DNA of 35,691 nucleotides, from NCBI RefSeq assembly GCF_026225065.1, contig NZ_JAMFSB010000103.1, positions 1 through 35,691 on the forward strand, written 5' to 3'. The translations under genes and the position numbers were made by a program. Source of the stretch: Paraburkholderia sp. GTDB taxonomy: Bacteria; Pseudomonadota; Gammaproteobacteria; Burkholderiales; Burkholderiaceae. The notes under the pieces were generated by a model. The model was not told where the DNA came from and did not search any database. It was given only the letters and a program-made list of their open reading frames with translations. Positions 1 through 7,624 of the stretch are shown here, one piece after another; position 1 is the stretch's first letter; the number at the start of each line of letters is the position of its first letter.

Positions 1-347
1 AGGACGAGGCGCTGGCAATGTACTGATTTGCCTTTGTTGGTAGATTTAAAGGGCAGGGTCTGGATTTGCACGTCCCTGACATCCCTGGTCTGCTACATCA
101 TGTTTCCGCAATTGCCGCGCGTGGACTCGCGGCGCACACGTATGCGACGCAATCGGGCTCATGTCAGAAGTGTTGCTGCGGAAAAAGCCTTTTTCCTAAG
201 CGCGCATTCTATCCACACCTCAATAGCCATATTATCAACTGGTTGCGGGTTTTTCGAGCGGGTCGAATTTGTCTGCGAGCCCCGCCCAGACTAGGTTTCT
301 GAGCTTCGGGGGAAATCGGCTAAAGTCCAGATTTTTGGACGCATCGA
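1..347. other. left edge, no recognisable gene
   Basis: I see no supportable gene here. Short frames are open on the plus strand, but their translations show no known motif and overlap each other in different frames. The last part probably holds the left end of the transposase remnant that follows; I could not pair a convincing terminal inverted repeat with the region after 1213. Confidence 0.4.
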
Positions 348-1213
348 ATGACGGGTAAGCCCAGCTGGCAAGCGATTCCGACGAAATTGAGCGAAGCGCA
401 GTTCGAGGAATTTGTCTTGCCACACCTGAGTCGTGGCCGACGTGGACCGCCGCCGACGCTGTCGTTGCACAAGATCTTCAACTACATCCTGAAGGCGATC
501 TACATGGGGTGTCAGTGGATGATGCTACCGATCGACAGCAATGACGAAGGCCACCGCGAAATCCACCACACGCGTATCTACCGGATGATGCGGCGCTGGC
601 AGGCCGATGGCAGCATCGAGCGGATTTTCGCGGGCACGGTGCACCTTCTGCACCAGGACCAACTTCTCGACCTTTCAGTCATTCACGGCGATGGCACGAC
701 GACCGCTGCGAAGAAAGGCGGCGACAACCTCGGATATAGCGGGCACAAGCATCTCAAAGGCTGCAAGGTGGTCGCCTTCTGCGACCGCGACTGCAACATC
801 ATCGCGCCGTTCGTGACGGCACCGGGCAACCGAAACGAATCGCCGCTGTTGCGTAATGCGATGCCCAAGCTCACCGACATGGCGCGTGCCATCGGCGCGG
901 ACCTGCGGGTTCAACTGTCAGCCTGGATGGCGTCTACGATTGCCGGGACAACCGCCGGGCGATTTTCAATCGTGGCATGACCCCGAACATCCCCGAGAAC
1001 CCGCGTGGGCGCAAAACACCGAAGCGCGGGCGCAAGCAGCGCTTTGATCCGGCGATCTTCGAGGAGCGCTTCAGGACCATCGAACGCGTCTTTGCCTGGG
1101 AAGACAAGTTCCGTCGTCTGCTGCTGCGCTTCGAACGCATCAGTGACGTGCACTACGCGCTAAAGACACTTGCCTATTCGATGATCAATCTGCGGCACTA
1201 CTGCCAAAACTGA
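348..1213 (+). pseudogene. frameshifted IS5/IS4-superfamily DDE transposase
   Basis: This is one transposase gene split over two frames. The first frame (348-980) carries the N-terminal part and the first catalytic Asp region (VIHGDGTT, then GYSGHKHLKGCKV). Reading the other frame through the junction gives SLDGVYDCRDNRRAIFNRGM, with the second Asp, then NIPENPRGRK and RVFAWEDKFRRLLLRFERI, with the catalytic Glu, ending at 1213. The switch of frame lies near 905-912, where one missing base after the codons for DLR explains everything. Some IS5 relatives use programmed frameshifting, but I see no slippery run here, so a decayed element is more likely. All three DDE residues are present, so a single-base repair would restore a plausible enzyme. 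Confidence 0.8.
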
Positions 1214-1470
1214 CCTCACGCCAGGCTTGGCGTAGCATCATTGGCGCTCGACTTAGGGTCGCTGATCGTGCTCGACCTGTCGATACCTTCATCTTCGCAT
1301 AACGAAACATATCTCCGCATTCTCGGCGCGCCATACCCAACACCGATTCGCGCCTCTGGTTGTTCGATCCCTCTCCACGAAATCAGCGTGGAAACTCGCA
1401 ACCAGTTGGCAGTAACGGCGTCGTGAGATTTTCGATAATCAACATAGACAAAAGATATTAATGTTAACGG

Positions 1471-1791
1471 ATGAATAAAGCGCGAGTAATATTAGGGCAT
1501 ATCGTAACCTTTTTTTCGGCAGCGTACTTGATCGTAGTTTTTTATATGATCAAATATAAAGAATTGCCGAAGCGCGGCCTCATATTGATCATTGCGGGCT
1601 TCTTCGTAGCGACGATCATATTAATTTTGAGATTTCCGCACTATCCAAAATTTAGCCGGTTTGCCGCATACGATAAACAAGGCAAGCCGAGGACGGTGTT
1701 TGTCGTGCCTGTATTTTTGATAGTTGCAGTGGCTTATATTTCCATTCTTATTATCAGAATAATTTGCGAAATTTATAGGGGCTTATTGTGA
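1471..1791 (+). CDS. small membrane protein, 106 aa, unknown function
   Basis: I do not recognise the family. The protein has three hydrophobic stretches: residues about 5-28, 34-54 and 78-100. Short charged loops separate them (KYKELPKRG and YDKQGKPR), so it is probably an inner-membrane protein. The base composition is clearly poorer in GC than the surrounding DNA, which suggests recent transfer. The stop overlaps the GTG start of the next frame (GTGA at 1788-1791), so the two were probably translated together. A small membrane protein coupled to a glycine/alanine-rich partner would fit an immunity or accessory protein, but nothing in the sequence proves it. The 257 bases upstream hold nothing I recognise. 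Confidence 0.55.
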   Translation: MNKARVILGHIVTFFSAAYLIVVFYMIKYKELPKRGLILIIAGFFVATIILILRFPHYPKFSRFAAYDKQGKPRTVFVVPVFLIVAVAYISILIIRIICEIYRGLL

Positions 1792-2021
1792 GTTTTCCTA
1801 CTCAGGGTGTTTCGTCAGCAATTGGATGGGCCGGGGTGGTACAGGGTGGTGCAGAGCTTATGGCCGGAGGGAGCACTGATTTGCAAACATATGCAAATTA
1901 TGTGCAGGAAATTGCGAGCATTGCATCCCTGGCGCCTTTTGGCTTGGGCGCTCTGATGACTGCTCCGGTAGCCGGCCTCCTCGAAACCATTGCCGCCGTC
2001 GAAGCCACAAATTCTAACGAT
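1788..2021 (+). pseudogene. 5' fragment of unknown gene, cut by IS66 remnant
   Basis: A GTG start overlaps the stop of the preceding membrane-protein gene. About 75-78 codons of native sequence follow, rich in Gly and Ala, with a hydrophobic middle (IASLAPFGLGALMTAPVAG). From about 2022 the DNA is IS66 tnpC read backwards, so the frame continuing to 2219 is chance. The C-terminal part of the original protein is missing from the window. I do not recognise the N-terminal segment. Small hydrophobic N-termini of this kind occur in large secreted effectors, but that is only a suggestion. Confidence 0.5.
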
Positions 2022-2308
2022 GCGACGGCCGACGTTATGGGTGCCGCATCTTCGTCCGCTTCGAGATCTTCAAGACGCAACTCGAGTTGTTCGATCTCCC
2101 AGTCGAGCTTCTCCGACTTACGGCCGAACTGCATGCGACGCAGCTTCGCGATCAACAGCTTCAGGTGTTCGATCTCGGCCTTTCCGGTGGCGATGACCGC
2201 ATCGCGTGACACGAGTTGATTCTGCATGCGCTCGATCCGCGCGTCGCGTTCGCGCAGTAGCGCCTTGAGGGCTTCGATATCGTCGGGAAGGGTGTCGGCC
2301 GAACTCAT
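2022..2308 (-). pseudogene. tnpC: IS66 tnpC transposase, N-terminal fragment
   Basis: The fragment starts at the ATG at 2308 with MSSADTLPDDIEALKALLRE and continues through the leucine-rich coiled coil and the motif KLRRMQFGRKSEKL. This is the standard N-terminus of IS66-family TnpC, normally about 500 residues. Homology stops near codon 95 (EDAAPITSAV), where the sequence runs into the unrelated gene starting at 1788. The frame stays open to 1898 only by chance. The DDE catalytic core is absent, so the fragment cannot support transposition. Confidence 0.85.
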
Positions 2309-2315
2309 GCCGACA

Positions 2316-2352
2316 GTTTACGCGAACCTGTCCGTATTTTTGTGTGCGAGGC
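2316..2352. repeat. left end of IS256 element: target duplication plus inverted repeat
   Basis: The 8-bp target duplication GTTTACGC lies at 2316-2323 and the terminal inverted repeat at 2324-2352. The repeat starts GAACCTGTCCGT and ends GTGCGAGGC. Against the reverse complement of 3666-3694 most positions match, including the ACCT, TCCGT and GCGAGGC blocks. Confidence 0.85.
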
Positions 2353-3694
2353 GGTTAGCGGAATTAACCGCGTGCCTGAGTAAAGCGCTCGCCAAACAGA
2401 ATAGCGAACTGGTTCATGGCGGACGACCAGTCGAATGCAGTTCGCACGGTTTTCTTAAGCACGTTACGCAGCGCCAGCCAGAGCAGCTTGACGGCGGCCT
2501 CGTCGTTGGGGAAGTGTCCACGGGTCTTGATGATCTTGCGTAGTTGCATGTTCAGACTCTCAATGGCATTTGTGGTGTAGACGACCCGGCGTATGGCGGG
2601 CGGAAACACGAAGAACGGCGTGACGTTCTCCCACGCTCGCTGCCACGACTGCACGATGGTCGGATACTTCGTTCCCCATGGCCCTTGAGCAAAGGTTTCC
2701 AGCGCTTGCAGCGCGGCCTGTTCACTCGCGGCGGCATAGATCGGCCGCAGCGCTGCGGCGACGCTCTTGCGGTCCTTGTAGCTGACGTATTCCAGACTGT
2801 TGCGGATCAGGTGCACGATGCAGGTCTGCACGGCCGTGCGCGGGTACGCCGCGCCGATCGCCTCGGCCAGTCCTTTCAGGCCGTCGACGACCGCGATCAG
2901 GATGTCCTGGCAGCCCCGGGTCTTCAATTCATTGAACACCTTCAGCCAGAACTTCGCGCCTTCGGTCTGTTCGATCCACAGGCCGAGCACATCACGCTGA
3001 CCGTCGGCCTGGATGCCTAGCGCCAGATACACCGCCTTATTGCTCACCACGCCGTCGCCACGGATCTTCACGCGCAGTGCATCGAAGAACACCACCGGAT
3101 ACATCGGTTCGAGCGGACGGTTCTGCCAGGCGAGCGTTTCGGCCATCACCTCGTCGGTGACCGAGCTGATGAAATCGGGAGAGACCTCGGTGCCGTAGCT
3201 CTCGGCGAGAAACGCCTGAATCTCGCGCACGCTCATGCCCCGGGCGTACATCGCGATAATGCGCTCGTCGAAGCCCGTGAAACGCCTCTCGTGTTTGGGA
3301 ATCAGGATGGGCTCGAAGCTGCCTTCGCGGTCGCGCGGCAGATCGACCCTGACCGGGCCGCGCTCGGTGATCAGCGTCTTGCCGCTCGCGCCGTTGCGCT
3401 CGTTGGTCTGGCCCGATGGTTTGGACTGGCCCGGATGGTAGCCCAGATGCAGATTCATCTCGGCGCCCATCGCGCGCTCGATCAGTGCCTTATTGAACGC
3501 CAGCATCAGGTCCTGAACCTCGGTGGGCGTCATCGGACCCTTCACCAGTTCATCGAGCAGCGCTTCAGGCAGTTCAGGCAGAGGCCCGCGGGCCTCTGCC
3601 TGAGAAGCGACGGTGCGTTTCTTCTTCATGATTGGCATATCCATGACTTTCATCCTTCATGATATGCCTCGCCCACGAAATCACGGATAGGTCC
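2324..3694 (-). mobile_element. complete IS256-family insertion sequence, 1371 bp
   Basis: The element has imperfect terminal inverted repeats of about 29 bp, one intact transposase gene on the minus strand, and a perfect 8-bp direct repeat GTTTACGC on either side (2316-2323 and 3695-3702). Duplications of 8-9 bp are typical of IS256. It is inserted in the short gap between tnpB and tnpC of an IS66 element, so it arrived later. Intact ends and gene suggest it could still be mobile. Confidence 0.92.
2364..3653 (-). CDS. IS256-family (mutator type) transposase
   Basis: This is a full-length 429-residue transposase, normal for the family. Visible landmarks are the N-terminal GPMTPTEVQDLMLAFNKALIERAMGAEMNLHLGY block, the segment RNGASGKTLITERGPV, the first catalytic Asp in PVVFFDALRVKIR, the second in ILIAVVDGLKGL, the conserved CIVHLIRNSL, and the Glu in VYTTNAIESLNMQLRK. 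All three DDE residues are therefore present. The longest start is the ATG at 3653. The ATG at 3644 (MDMPIMKKKR) has a better-spaced AAGGA and may be the real start, shortening the protein by three residues. The enzyme cuts and pastes its own element. Confidence 0.93.
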   Translation of the reverse strand: MKVMDMPIMKKKRTVASQAEARGPLPELPEALLDELVKGPMTPTEVQDLMLAFNKALIERAMGAEMNLHLGYHPGQSKPSGQTNERNGASGKTLITERGPVRVDLPRDREGSFEPILIPKHERRFTGFDERIIAMYARGMSVREIQAFLAESYGTEVSPDFISSVTDEVMAETLAWQNRPLEPMYPVVFFDALRVKIRGDGVVSNKAVYLALGIQADGQRDVLGLWIEQTEGAKFWLKVFNELKTRGCQDILIAVVDGLKGLAEAIGAAYPRTAVQTCIVHLIRNSLEYVSYKDRKSVAAALRPIYAAASEQAALQALETFAQGPWGTKYPTIVQSWQRAWENVTPFFVFPPAIRRVVYTTNAIESLNMQLRKIIKTRGHFPNDEAAVKLLWLALRNVLKKTVRTAFDWSSAMNQFAILFGERFTQARG

Positions 3695-3702
3695 GTTTAC
3701 GC
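3666..3702. repeat. right end of IS256 element: inverted repeat plus target duplication
   Basis: The terminal inverted repeat lies at 3666-3694 (starting GCCTCGCC, ending AGGTCC) and is followed by the second copy of the target duplication GTTTACGC at 3695-3702. Confidence 0.85.
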
Positions 3703-3716
3703 GGCGCCGCTGACGT

Positions 3717-4064
3717 TTACAACGCAGAAGTGGGCACGCCCGTGCGTTTGGGTTGGCGCCAGTCAATCCCTTCAAGCAGCATCGACAACTGTGCGGCACT
3801 CAGGCAACCCGTTCCGCTTGTGGCCTGGGGCCAGACGAAGCGGCCCTTCTCGAGTCGCTTCATAAGCAAGCACAGTCCGTCGCCGCTCCACCACAACACT
3901 TTGAGCAAATCGCCGCGTTTGCCTCGGAAGACGAACACGTGGCCGCTGAACGGATCACGCTCGAGAACGGTCTGTACCTTCGCAGCCAGACTGTTAAAGC
4001 CCGAGCGCATGTCGGTGACGCCGGCAGCGAGCCACACACGGGTCCCGCTAGGCAGCCCAATCAT
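3717..4064 (-). CDS. tnpB: IS66 accessory protein TnpB (Orf2)
   Basis: The 115-residue protein has the classic IS66 TnpB sequence: [20 protein letters not shown], then [29 protein letters not shown] and [16 protein letters not shown]. The length is normal for the family. Its ATG overlaps the stop of tnpA in an ATGA arrangement, as is usual in this family. TnpB is required for IS66 transposition, but its biochemical role is not well defined. The reading frame is intact although the surrounding element is dead. Confidence 0.93.
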   Translation of the reverse strand: MIGLPSGTRVWLAAGVTDMRSGFNSLAAKVQTVLERDPFSGHVFVFRGKRGDLLKVLWWSGDGLCLLMKRLEKGRFVWPQATSGTGCLSAAQLSMLLEGIDWRQPKRTGVPTSAL

Positions 4065-4477
4065 GCAGGCTCCTTGCTTCGCAGGGGTTGCAGAACAAGC
4101 CGCAACGTGTTGGCGTCCGGCACGCCGTCAACACGAACGCGTGCAGCACCGATCAGGATTTCGATCACGCCGCACGATGTCGGCGTCTCGATGGGCGCCG
4201 CTTAGGGGCTCTGTTGCGATGGTGCTGACCGAACCGCGTCGTTCATTACGGACACCGGCATCAACGTGCCGACGTCATATTCTCCAGCGAGATAGGCGCG
4301 GCGCCATTTGAAAAGCAAATTGGTGTTGAGTCCGTGTTCGATCGCCACGCGTGCGACAGACACACCCGGCTCACACGCAAGCTGCGCCAGCCGTCGCCGG
4401 TACTCCACAGGATTGTTTCGTCGGCCCTTGCGACCTATGCGTTTCGGTGTCGTCTCTGTTGACAAAATGGTCCCCAC
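4061..4477 (-). pseudogene. tnpA: IS66 tnpA with in-frame stop codon
   Basis: Read from the GTG at 4477 the gene gives a helix-turn-helix protein: RKGRRNNPVEYRRRLAQLA, then VSVARVAIEHGLNTNLLFKWRR. A TAA at 4204-4202 interrupts it after 91 codons. Continuing in the same frame gives the expected C-terminus (ETPTSCGVIEILIGAARVRV, then [14 protein letters not shown]), ending in a TGA that overlaps the tnpB start. The full frame would be 138 residues, normal for IS66 TnpA. The break is therefore a single nonsense codon and not a frameshift. Confidence 0.85.
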
Positions 4478-4496
4478 TTCTCGATTTGGTGGGGAC
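4470..4496. repeat. 8-bp stem-loop at start of tnpA
   Basis: GTCCCCAC at 4470-4477 pairs perfectly with GTGGGGAC at 4489-4496 across an 11-base loop. It covers the tnpA start and could restrain translation of the transposition genes, as structures at IS starts often do. The function is inferred. Confidence 0.5.
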
Positions 4497-4549
4497 TACT
4501 CTGGCCAGTCTTTCTACTCGCGTCGAGACGGTCTTGAGGCATCGCTTAC

Positions 4550-4810
4550 GGTGTCGCCATTCCCAACGTGCTCGGCCACGCGCTTGCCGCTTACAAAGAC
4601 AAACTGGGCACCGCAGGCGCGTTGTTCGGATTGATGTACTACCTTATGATCGGTGCGGGAATGATGGTGACTGCGTGGACTGAAGCGCTCGGAGGAACGC
4701 TGATCGTGTGCGGCACGATCGCGACGATGTTGTGCCTGTTTCAGGCTGGTGCAGTGCGTGAGCAACATCAATTAAACGCGCAAGGCGCAGGCCCCCCTAG
4801 AGGTGCATAA
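4550..4810 (+). pseudogene. C-terminal stub of MFS efflux transporter
   Basis: The frame reads GVAIPNVLGHALAAYKDKLG, then TAGALFGLMYYLMIGAGMM, then a last hydrophobic helix (GGTLIVCGTIATMLCLF), and ends at a TAA at 4808-4810. This matches the last two transmembrane helices of a drug/H+ antiporter of the Bcr/CflA-like major facilitator group. The first ten or so helices are absent because the IS66 end lies immediately upstream. There is no start codon or ribosome site, so this is a dead remnant marking the original chromosomal context. The subfamily assignment is from memory of the family and is approximate. Confidence 0.6.
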
Positions 4811-4896
4811 CGCGGAACCGCATCTTTTTCGGGCGGGCTGGTGCGGCCAGGCTTTTCTAGGCATGTTCCGCGGCTTGGCAACAGTTATCTGACGCA

Positions 4897-4921
4897 GAAC
4901 AAGTTTCCGGAAAAGTTGTTC
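4897..4921. promoter_or_regulatory. 25-bp dyad upstream of the STN-TonB gene
   Basis: GAACAA at the left pairs with TTGTTC at the right around a TTTCCGGAAA-like centre; ten of twelve positions are complementary. It lies 114 bases before the ATG at 5035, in the intergenic region that must hold the promoter of the regulator operon. A second, weaker dyad (GTGAC at 4926-4930 with GTCAC at 4939-4943) and a further GTGACAG at 4958 follow. These are plausible operator sites for a dimeric regulator. I cannot name the protein. Confidence 0.5.
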
Positions 4922-5034
4922 CAGCGTGACATGTACTCGTCACATTCTGTTTCTAGAGTGACAGGTTGAAGAAGGTGCCCATTGTCTCAAGAATCGCGGC
5001 ACCCGTGCGGTAACCTTACTTTCGGTATTTTCTT

Positions 5035-5778
5035 ATGACGGGCACACGGGCGTCCACCAGTGTATTGTCCCTGGGCGCCTGCTTCGTGCTCTGGAGTGCT
5101 CTGATGATCCAGAGCGCTCACGCCCAGGATGCCGGTCCGGCTCGCCGTGGAGCCGCCGGATTGATGCACTTTGACCTTCCTGCACAGTCGCTGGCCTCGG
5201 CACTCCAATCGTATATTGACCAGACCGATCTCTCGGTGCTCGTCCAAAGCAGCATGATCGCGCAACGCATGAGTGCGCCGGTTCAGGGCGATTACACTTC
5301 GCGTGAGGCACTGCAGCGCCTTCTGGTGGGCACGGGCCTCACGGTCAGGTTTCTGGGTGAGGCCGCCGCTGCGATCGTCGCGCTGCCGCAGACGCAGCAG
5401 TCCGCAGCAGCGACGCCCTCCGAGGTGATTCCTCCCACGGACATTGCCGGCATCATGGCGGGCGGTGTCGACTATCGCCCGTACGTCGCGCTGGTCCAGC
5501 AGCAATTGGGCGAGGCCCTGTGCGCGTCGCCGCAGACGCGACCCGGAAACTATCGGCTGCTCGTGCAATTGAGCGTGACCCGTTCGGGCACGGTCGGAGT
5601 CGCACGTCTGGTGGATTCGACGGGCGACCCGGTGCGTGACGCGGCGATTGCACAGACGCTGCGCCAACTGGCTTTCGATTTACCGCCGCCCGCGGCGATG
5701 CCACAGCCGATCACGATTCTGTTCAGGCCGCAGGGCGGTGGCATCTTGGCCGACTGCCCGTCGCCGGAAGGAGGCTAG
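5035..5778 (+). CDS. VreA-like periplasmic signalling protein (STN + TonB-C, no barrel)
   Basis: The protein has 247 residues. A signal peptide ends at about residue 31 (MIQSAHAQ). An STN domain spans about 43-120 (MHFDLPAQSLASALQSYIDQ, then LLVGTGLTVRF). A TonB-C-like domain spans about 165-238 (LLVQLSVTRSGTVGVARLVDSTG, then LAFDLPPPAAMPQPITILF). STN domains normally sit at the N-terminus of TonB-dependent transducers and signal to a FecR anti-sigma factor. Here there is no plug and no beta-barrel, so the protein should be soluble in the periplasm. The same small receptor-like architecture, with sigma and anti-sigma genes directly downstream, is known as VreA in P. aeruginosa. The next gene starts 4 bases after the stop, so the three genes form one operon. 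The signal that activates it is unknown. Confidence 0.8.
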   Translation: MTGTRASTSVLSLGACFVLWSALMIQSAHAQDAGPARRGAAGLMHFDLPAQSLASALQSYIDQTDLSVLVQSSMIAQRMSAPVQGDYTSREALQRLLVGTGLTVRFLGEAAAAIVALPQTQQSAAATPSEVIPPTDIAGIMAGGVDYRPYVALVQQQLGEALCASPQTRPGNYRLLVQLSVTRSGTVGVARLVDSTGDPVRDAAIAQTLRQLAFDLPPPAAMPQPITILFRPQGGGILADCPSPEGG

Positions 5779-5782
5779 CGTC

Positions 5783-6328
5783 ATGACCGAGACAACTCGC
5801 GACCGTCTGCGTACGCTGCTCATTTCGCGCTATGCGAAGCTGCGCAGGCAGCTTGAATATATGGTGGGCTCGCAGGATGGAGCAGCCGACGCGTTGCAGG
5901 AAACGTGGTTGCGTCTGGGCAGCATGAAAGAAGCGACGGTGACCAATGCCGATGCCTATCTGTTGCGCATGGCAGCCAATGTCGCAATCGATCAGCACCG
6001 TCGTGAGGCGCGTCACCTCAATGAAGGGGAACTCGACGAGCTGTTTGAAGTCGAGGACGAGTTGGCGGATCCCGAGCGCATCGCATCGGCGCGCGAGGAA
6101 ATCTTGGCCTTGCAGGCAACATTGTTGGAGCTCACGCCGCGGCGCCGGGCGATCTTTTTGGCGGCAACTGTCGAGGGCCTGGTGAATCGGGAGATTGCCG
6201 AACGTTTTGGCATTTCCCTGAGCCTTGTGGAAAAGGAATTAAGCTACGCGCTGCGACAGTGCAAGACCCGCCTGCGTGAGACGGTCCCGTCACGCGAGGG
6301 AACGGCGAAGGGTCGGCGTAAATGGTGA
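5783..6328 (+). CDS. FecI/VreI-type ECF sigma factor
   Basis: The ATG at 5783 is preceded by a strong AGGAGG at 5769-5774, which decides against the longer frame open from 5636. The 181-residue protein has sigma region 2 at about 10-75 (LRRQLEYMVGSQDGAADALQ, then YLLRMAANVAIDQHRR) and region 4 at about 112-165 (LLELTPRRRAIFLAATVEGL, then EIAERFGISLSLVEKELSYA), the usual two-domain ECF plan and length. It should direct RNA polymerase to a few promoters once its FecR partner is triggered. Position next to the STN protein and before the anti-sigma gene makes the giant exoprotein gene and the 23.9-35.7 kb cluster its likely targets. That is inferred from the P. aeruginosa PUMA3 arrangement and not from a promoter I could identify. 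Confidence 0.88.
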   Translation: MTETTRDRLRTLLISRYAKLRRQLEYMVGSQDGAADALQETWLRLGSMKEATVTNADAYLLRMAANVAIDQHRREARHLNEGELDELFEVEDELADPERIASAREEILALQATLLELTPRRRAIFLAATVEGLVNREIAERFGISLSLVEKELSYALRQCKTRLRETVPSREGTAKGRRKW

Positions 6329-7338
6329 ATATTGTTTCCATGAGTGAAGTTGGCGAGAATCCGGCAATGGTGGCGATTGAGCAATGCGCTGAAGCGTGGT
6401 TGTTGTTGCTGCGCTCGGGTAATGCGACATTGGAGGATGCACAGGCGTTTCGGCGCTGGTGTGCGGAGAATCCCGCGCATGCATGCGCCGCAAAGGAATT
6501 GCGCAGGGTCTGGAATGTTGCCAGCGCCGCGGCGACGGTCGTCGCACAACAGGAAACCGCATTGAGCCGCCCATGGACGGGACCCGCGGTCCGCTCCCCT
6601 GCACGACGTGCATTTGTGGGGACAGCGGTCGCAGCGGGTGCCGCATGGCTGGCATTCCGTCCTCCGCTGCAGTTGTGGCCTGCGCTCGGTGAGCTGACAG
6701 CTGACTACCGGACGGGCACGGGCGAGCAGCGGCAGGTGATGCTCGCTGACCATGTGGTGATCGAGATGAACACACAGACGCGGTTCAATCTGCGGCCAGC
6801 TGACACGACACGTGGCGGCATCGAATTGCTAGCTGGTGAGGCTGAAGCCGCGGCAGGCATGTCATCGGCTGGACCGCTGCGATCGATCGATCCGTTCATC
6901 GTGGTGGCCGGGAACGGCCGGTTGCAAACCAGTAGTGCGCGTTTTAACGTCCGGCGGACCGACGACGAAGTGTGCGTCACCTGCATTACGGGTTCGGTCG
7001 CGTTCGAACATCCGCGTCAGCGCTTGATGTTATCGGCCTCGCAGGAACTCATCTATACCGACCGGGACGTCAGCCCGGTCTCGAATATTGATGCGGCGGC
7101 GGTCACGGCCTGGCGGCGCGGTTTGCTGCTGTTTAACGACGTGCCGCTTGCCCAGGTGGTCGATGAAATCAATCGCTATCGCCCGGGCAAGATCATTTTG
7201 CGCAACGCTCAACTGGGCAAAAGTCGCGTCCGGGCGCGGTTCTCGATTCGCCAGCTAGACGATGCGATCATGCTGATTCATGCAGAATACGGCGCGCATG
7301 TGACGGAACTGCCCGGCAGTATCGTGTTGCTTAGCTAA
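6322..7338 (+). CDS. FecR/VreR-type anti-sigma factor
   Basis: The start overlaps the sigma gene by 7 bases, so the two are translationally coupled. The 338-residue protein has a cytoplasmic anti-sigma N-terminus at about 15-85 (AEAWLLLLRSGNATLEDAQA, then FRRWCAENPAHACA; DUF4880 type). One membrane segment follows at about 90-115 (RRAFVGTAVAAGAAWLAF). The periplasmic FecR domain is at about 130-260 (DYRTGTGEQRQVMLADHVVI, then MNTQTRFNL). The C-terminal part at about 262-338 (GLLLFNDVPLAQVVDEINRY) is where STN domains bind in characterised FecR proteins. It should hold the sigma factor inactive until the STN protein signals, possibly after stepwise proteolysis as in other FecR proteins. Confidence 0.88.
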   Translation: MVNIVSMSEVGENPAMVAIEQCAEAWLLLLRSGNATLEDAQAFRRWCAENPAHACAAKELRRVWNVASAAATVVAQQETALSRPWTGPAVRSPARRAFVGTAVAAGAAWLAFRPPLQLWPALGELTADYRTGTGEQRQVMLADHVVIEMNTQTRFNLRPADTTRGGIELLAGEAEAAAGMSSAGPLRSIDPFIVVAGNGRLQTSSARFNVRRTDDEVCVTCITGSVAFEHPRQRLMLSASQELIYTDRDVSPVSNIDAAAVTAWRRGLLLFNDVPLAQVVDEINRYRPGKIILRNAQLGKSRVRARFSIRQLDDAIMLIHAEYGAHVTELPGSIVLLS

Positions 7339-7624
7339 CGCGGTTCTTCCCCACGCTTGGTGCGGCTCGACCAGCGGTGGACGGGGCAGGCCAGGGGGCG
7401 AGGTAGCGAAAAAATGTGGGATTGGGATACGCATACCGTCTATACAGCATGAGCCCTGGTTGTCCAGTGGTTCATCTCGTCACATGGCCCGACAAGGGTG
7501 TAGTGCGGGGCAGTAACATCCCCAGGCGCATCACATAGCGTGATGAACCTTCTCGTCAGATTCACCACCTTTTTTCATCGTAACGATCCACTGACCTTGC
7601 TAGGGTCGGCACGTAGCCGTTCGC
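7339..7624. promoter_or_regulatory. control region before the TpsA transcription unit
   Basis: No gene is visible. Just after the anti-sigma stop, CGCTTGGT (7354-7361) can pair with ACCAGCG (7370-7376) with one bulged base. There is no T-run, so it is at best a weak terminator. A small dyad, CATCAC / GTGATG, lies at 7529-7545. The sigma-factor-dependent promoter of the exoprotein should lie here, but I could not identify its -35 and -10 boxes with confidence. Confidence 0.4.

Larger units (their letters stand above)
2022..4549 (-). mobile_element. IS66-family element, truncated and interrupted
   Basis: The IS66 gene order tnpA-tnpB-tnpC is visible on the minus strand. tnpC is cut after about 95 codons at 2022, so the tnpC-side end of the element is lost. 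The tnpA-side end is placed at about 4549 because the bases there read CGCTTAC, the complement of a GTAAGCG start typical of IS66 terminal repeats. Sequence after it is in frame with an MFS-transporter fragment. An IS256-family element sits between tnpB and tnpC. Removing it together with one copy of its 8-bp duplication leaves 29 bases between tnpC and tnpB, a normal IS66 spacing. The right-hand boundary is less certain than the left. Confidence 0.7.

Noticed and set aside
1..26. Possible C-terminus (DEALAMY, stop) of a gene entering from the left
   Set aside because: Seven codons are not enough to support a feature.
230..1240. Terminal inverted repeats of the IS5-like element
   Set aside because: Only scattered matches between the two flanks; no aligned pair of useful length.
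4926..4964. Pho box before the regulator operon
   Set aside because: CTGTCAC on the minus strand has only a poor second half (GAAACAG), so the match is too weak to annotate as a PhoB site.
7339..7624. FecI-type -35/-10 promoter before the exoprotein
   Set aside because: No sequence pair was convincingly shared with the region before 23877, and the consensus for this sigma subgroup is not known to me well enough.
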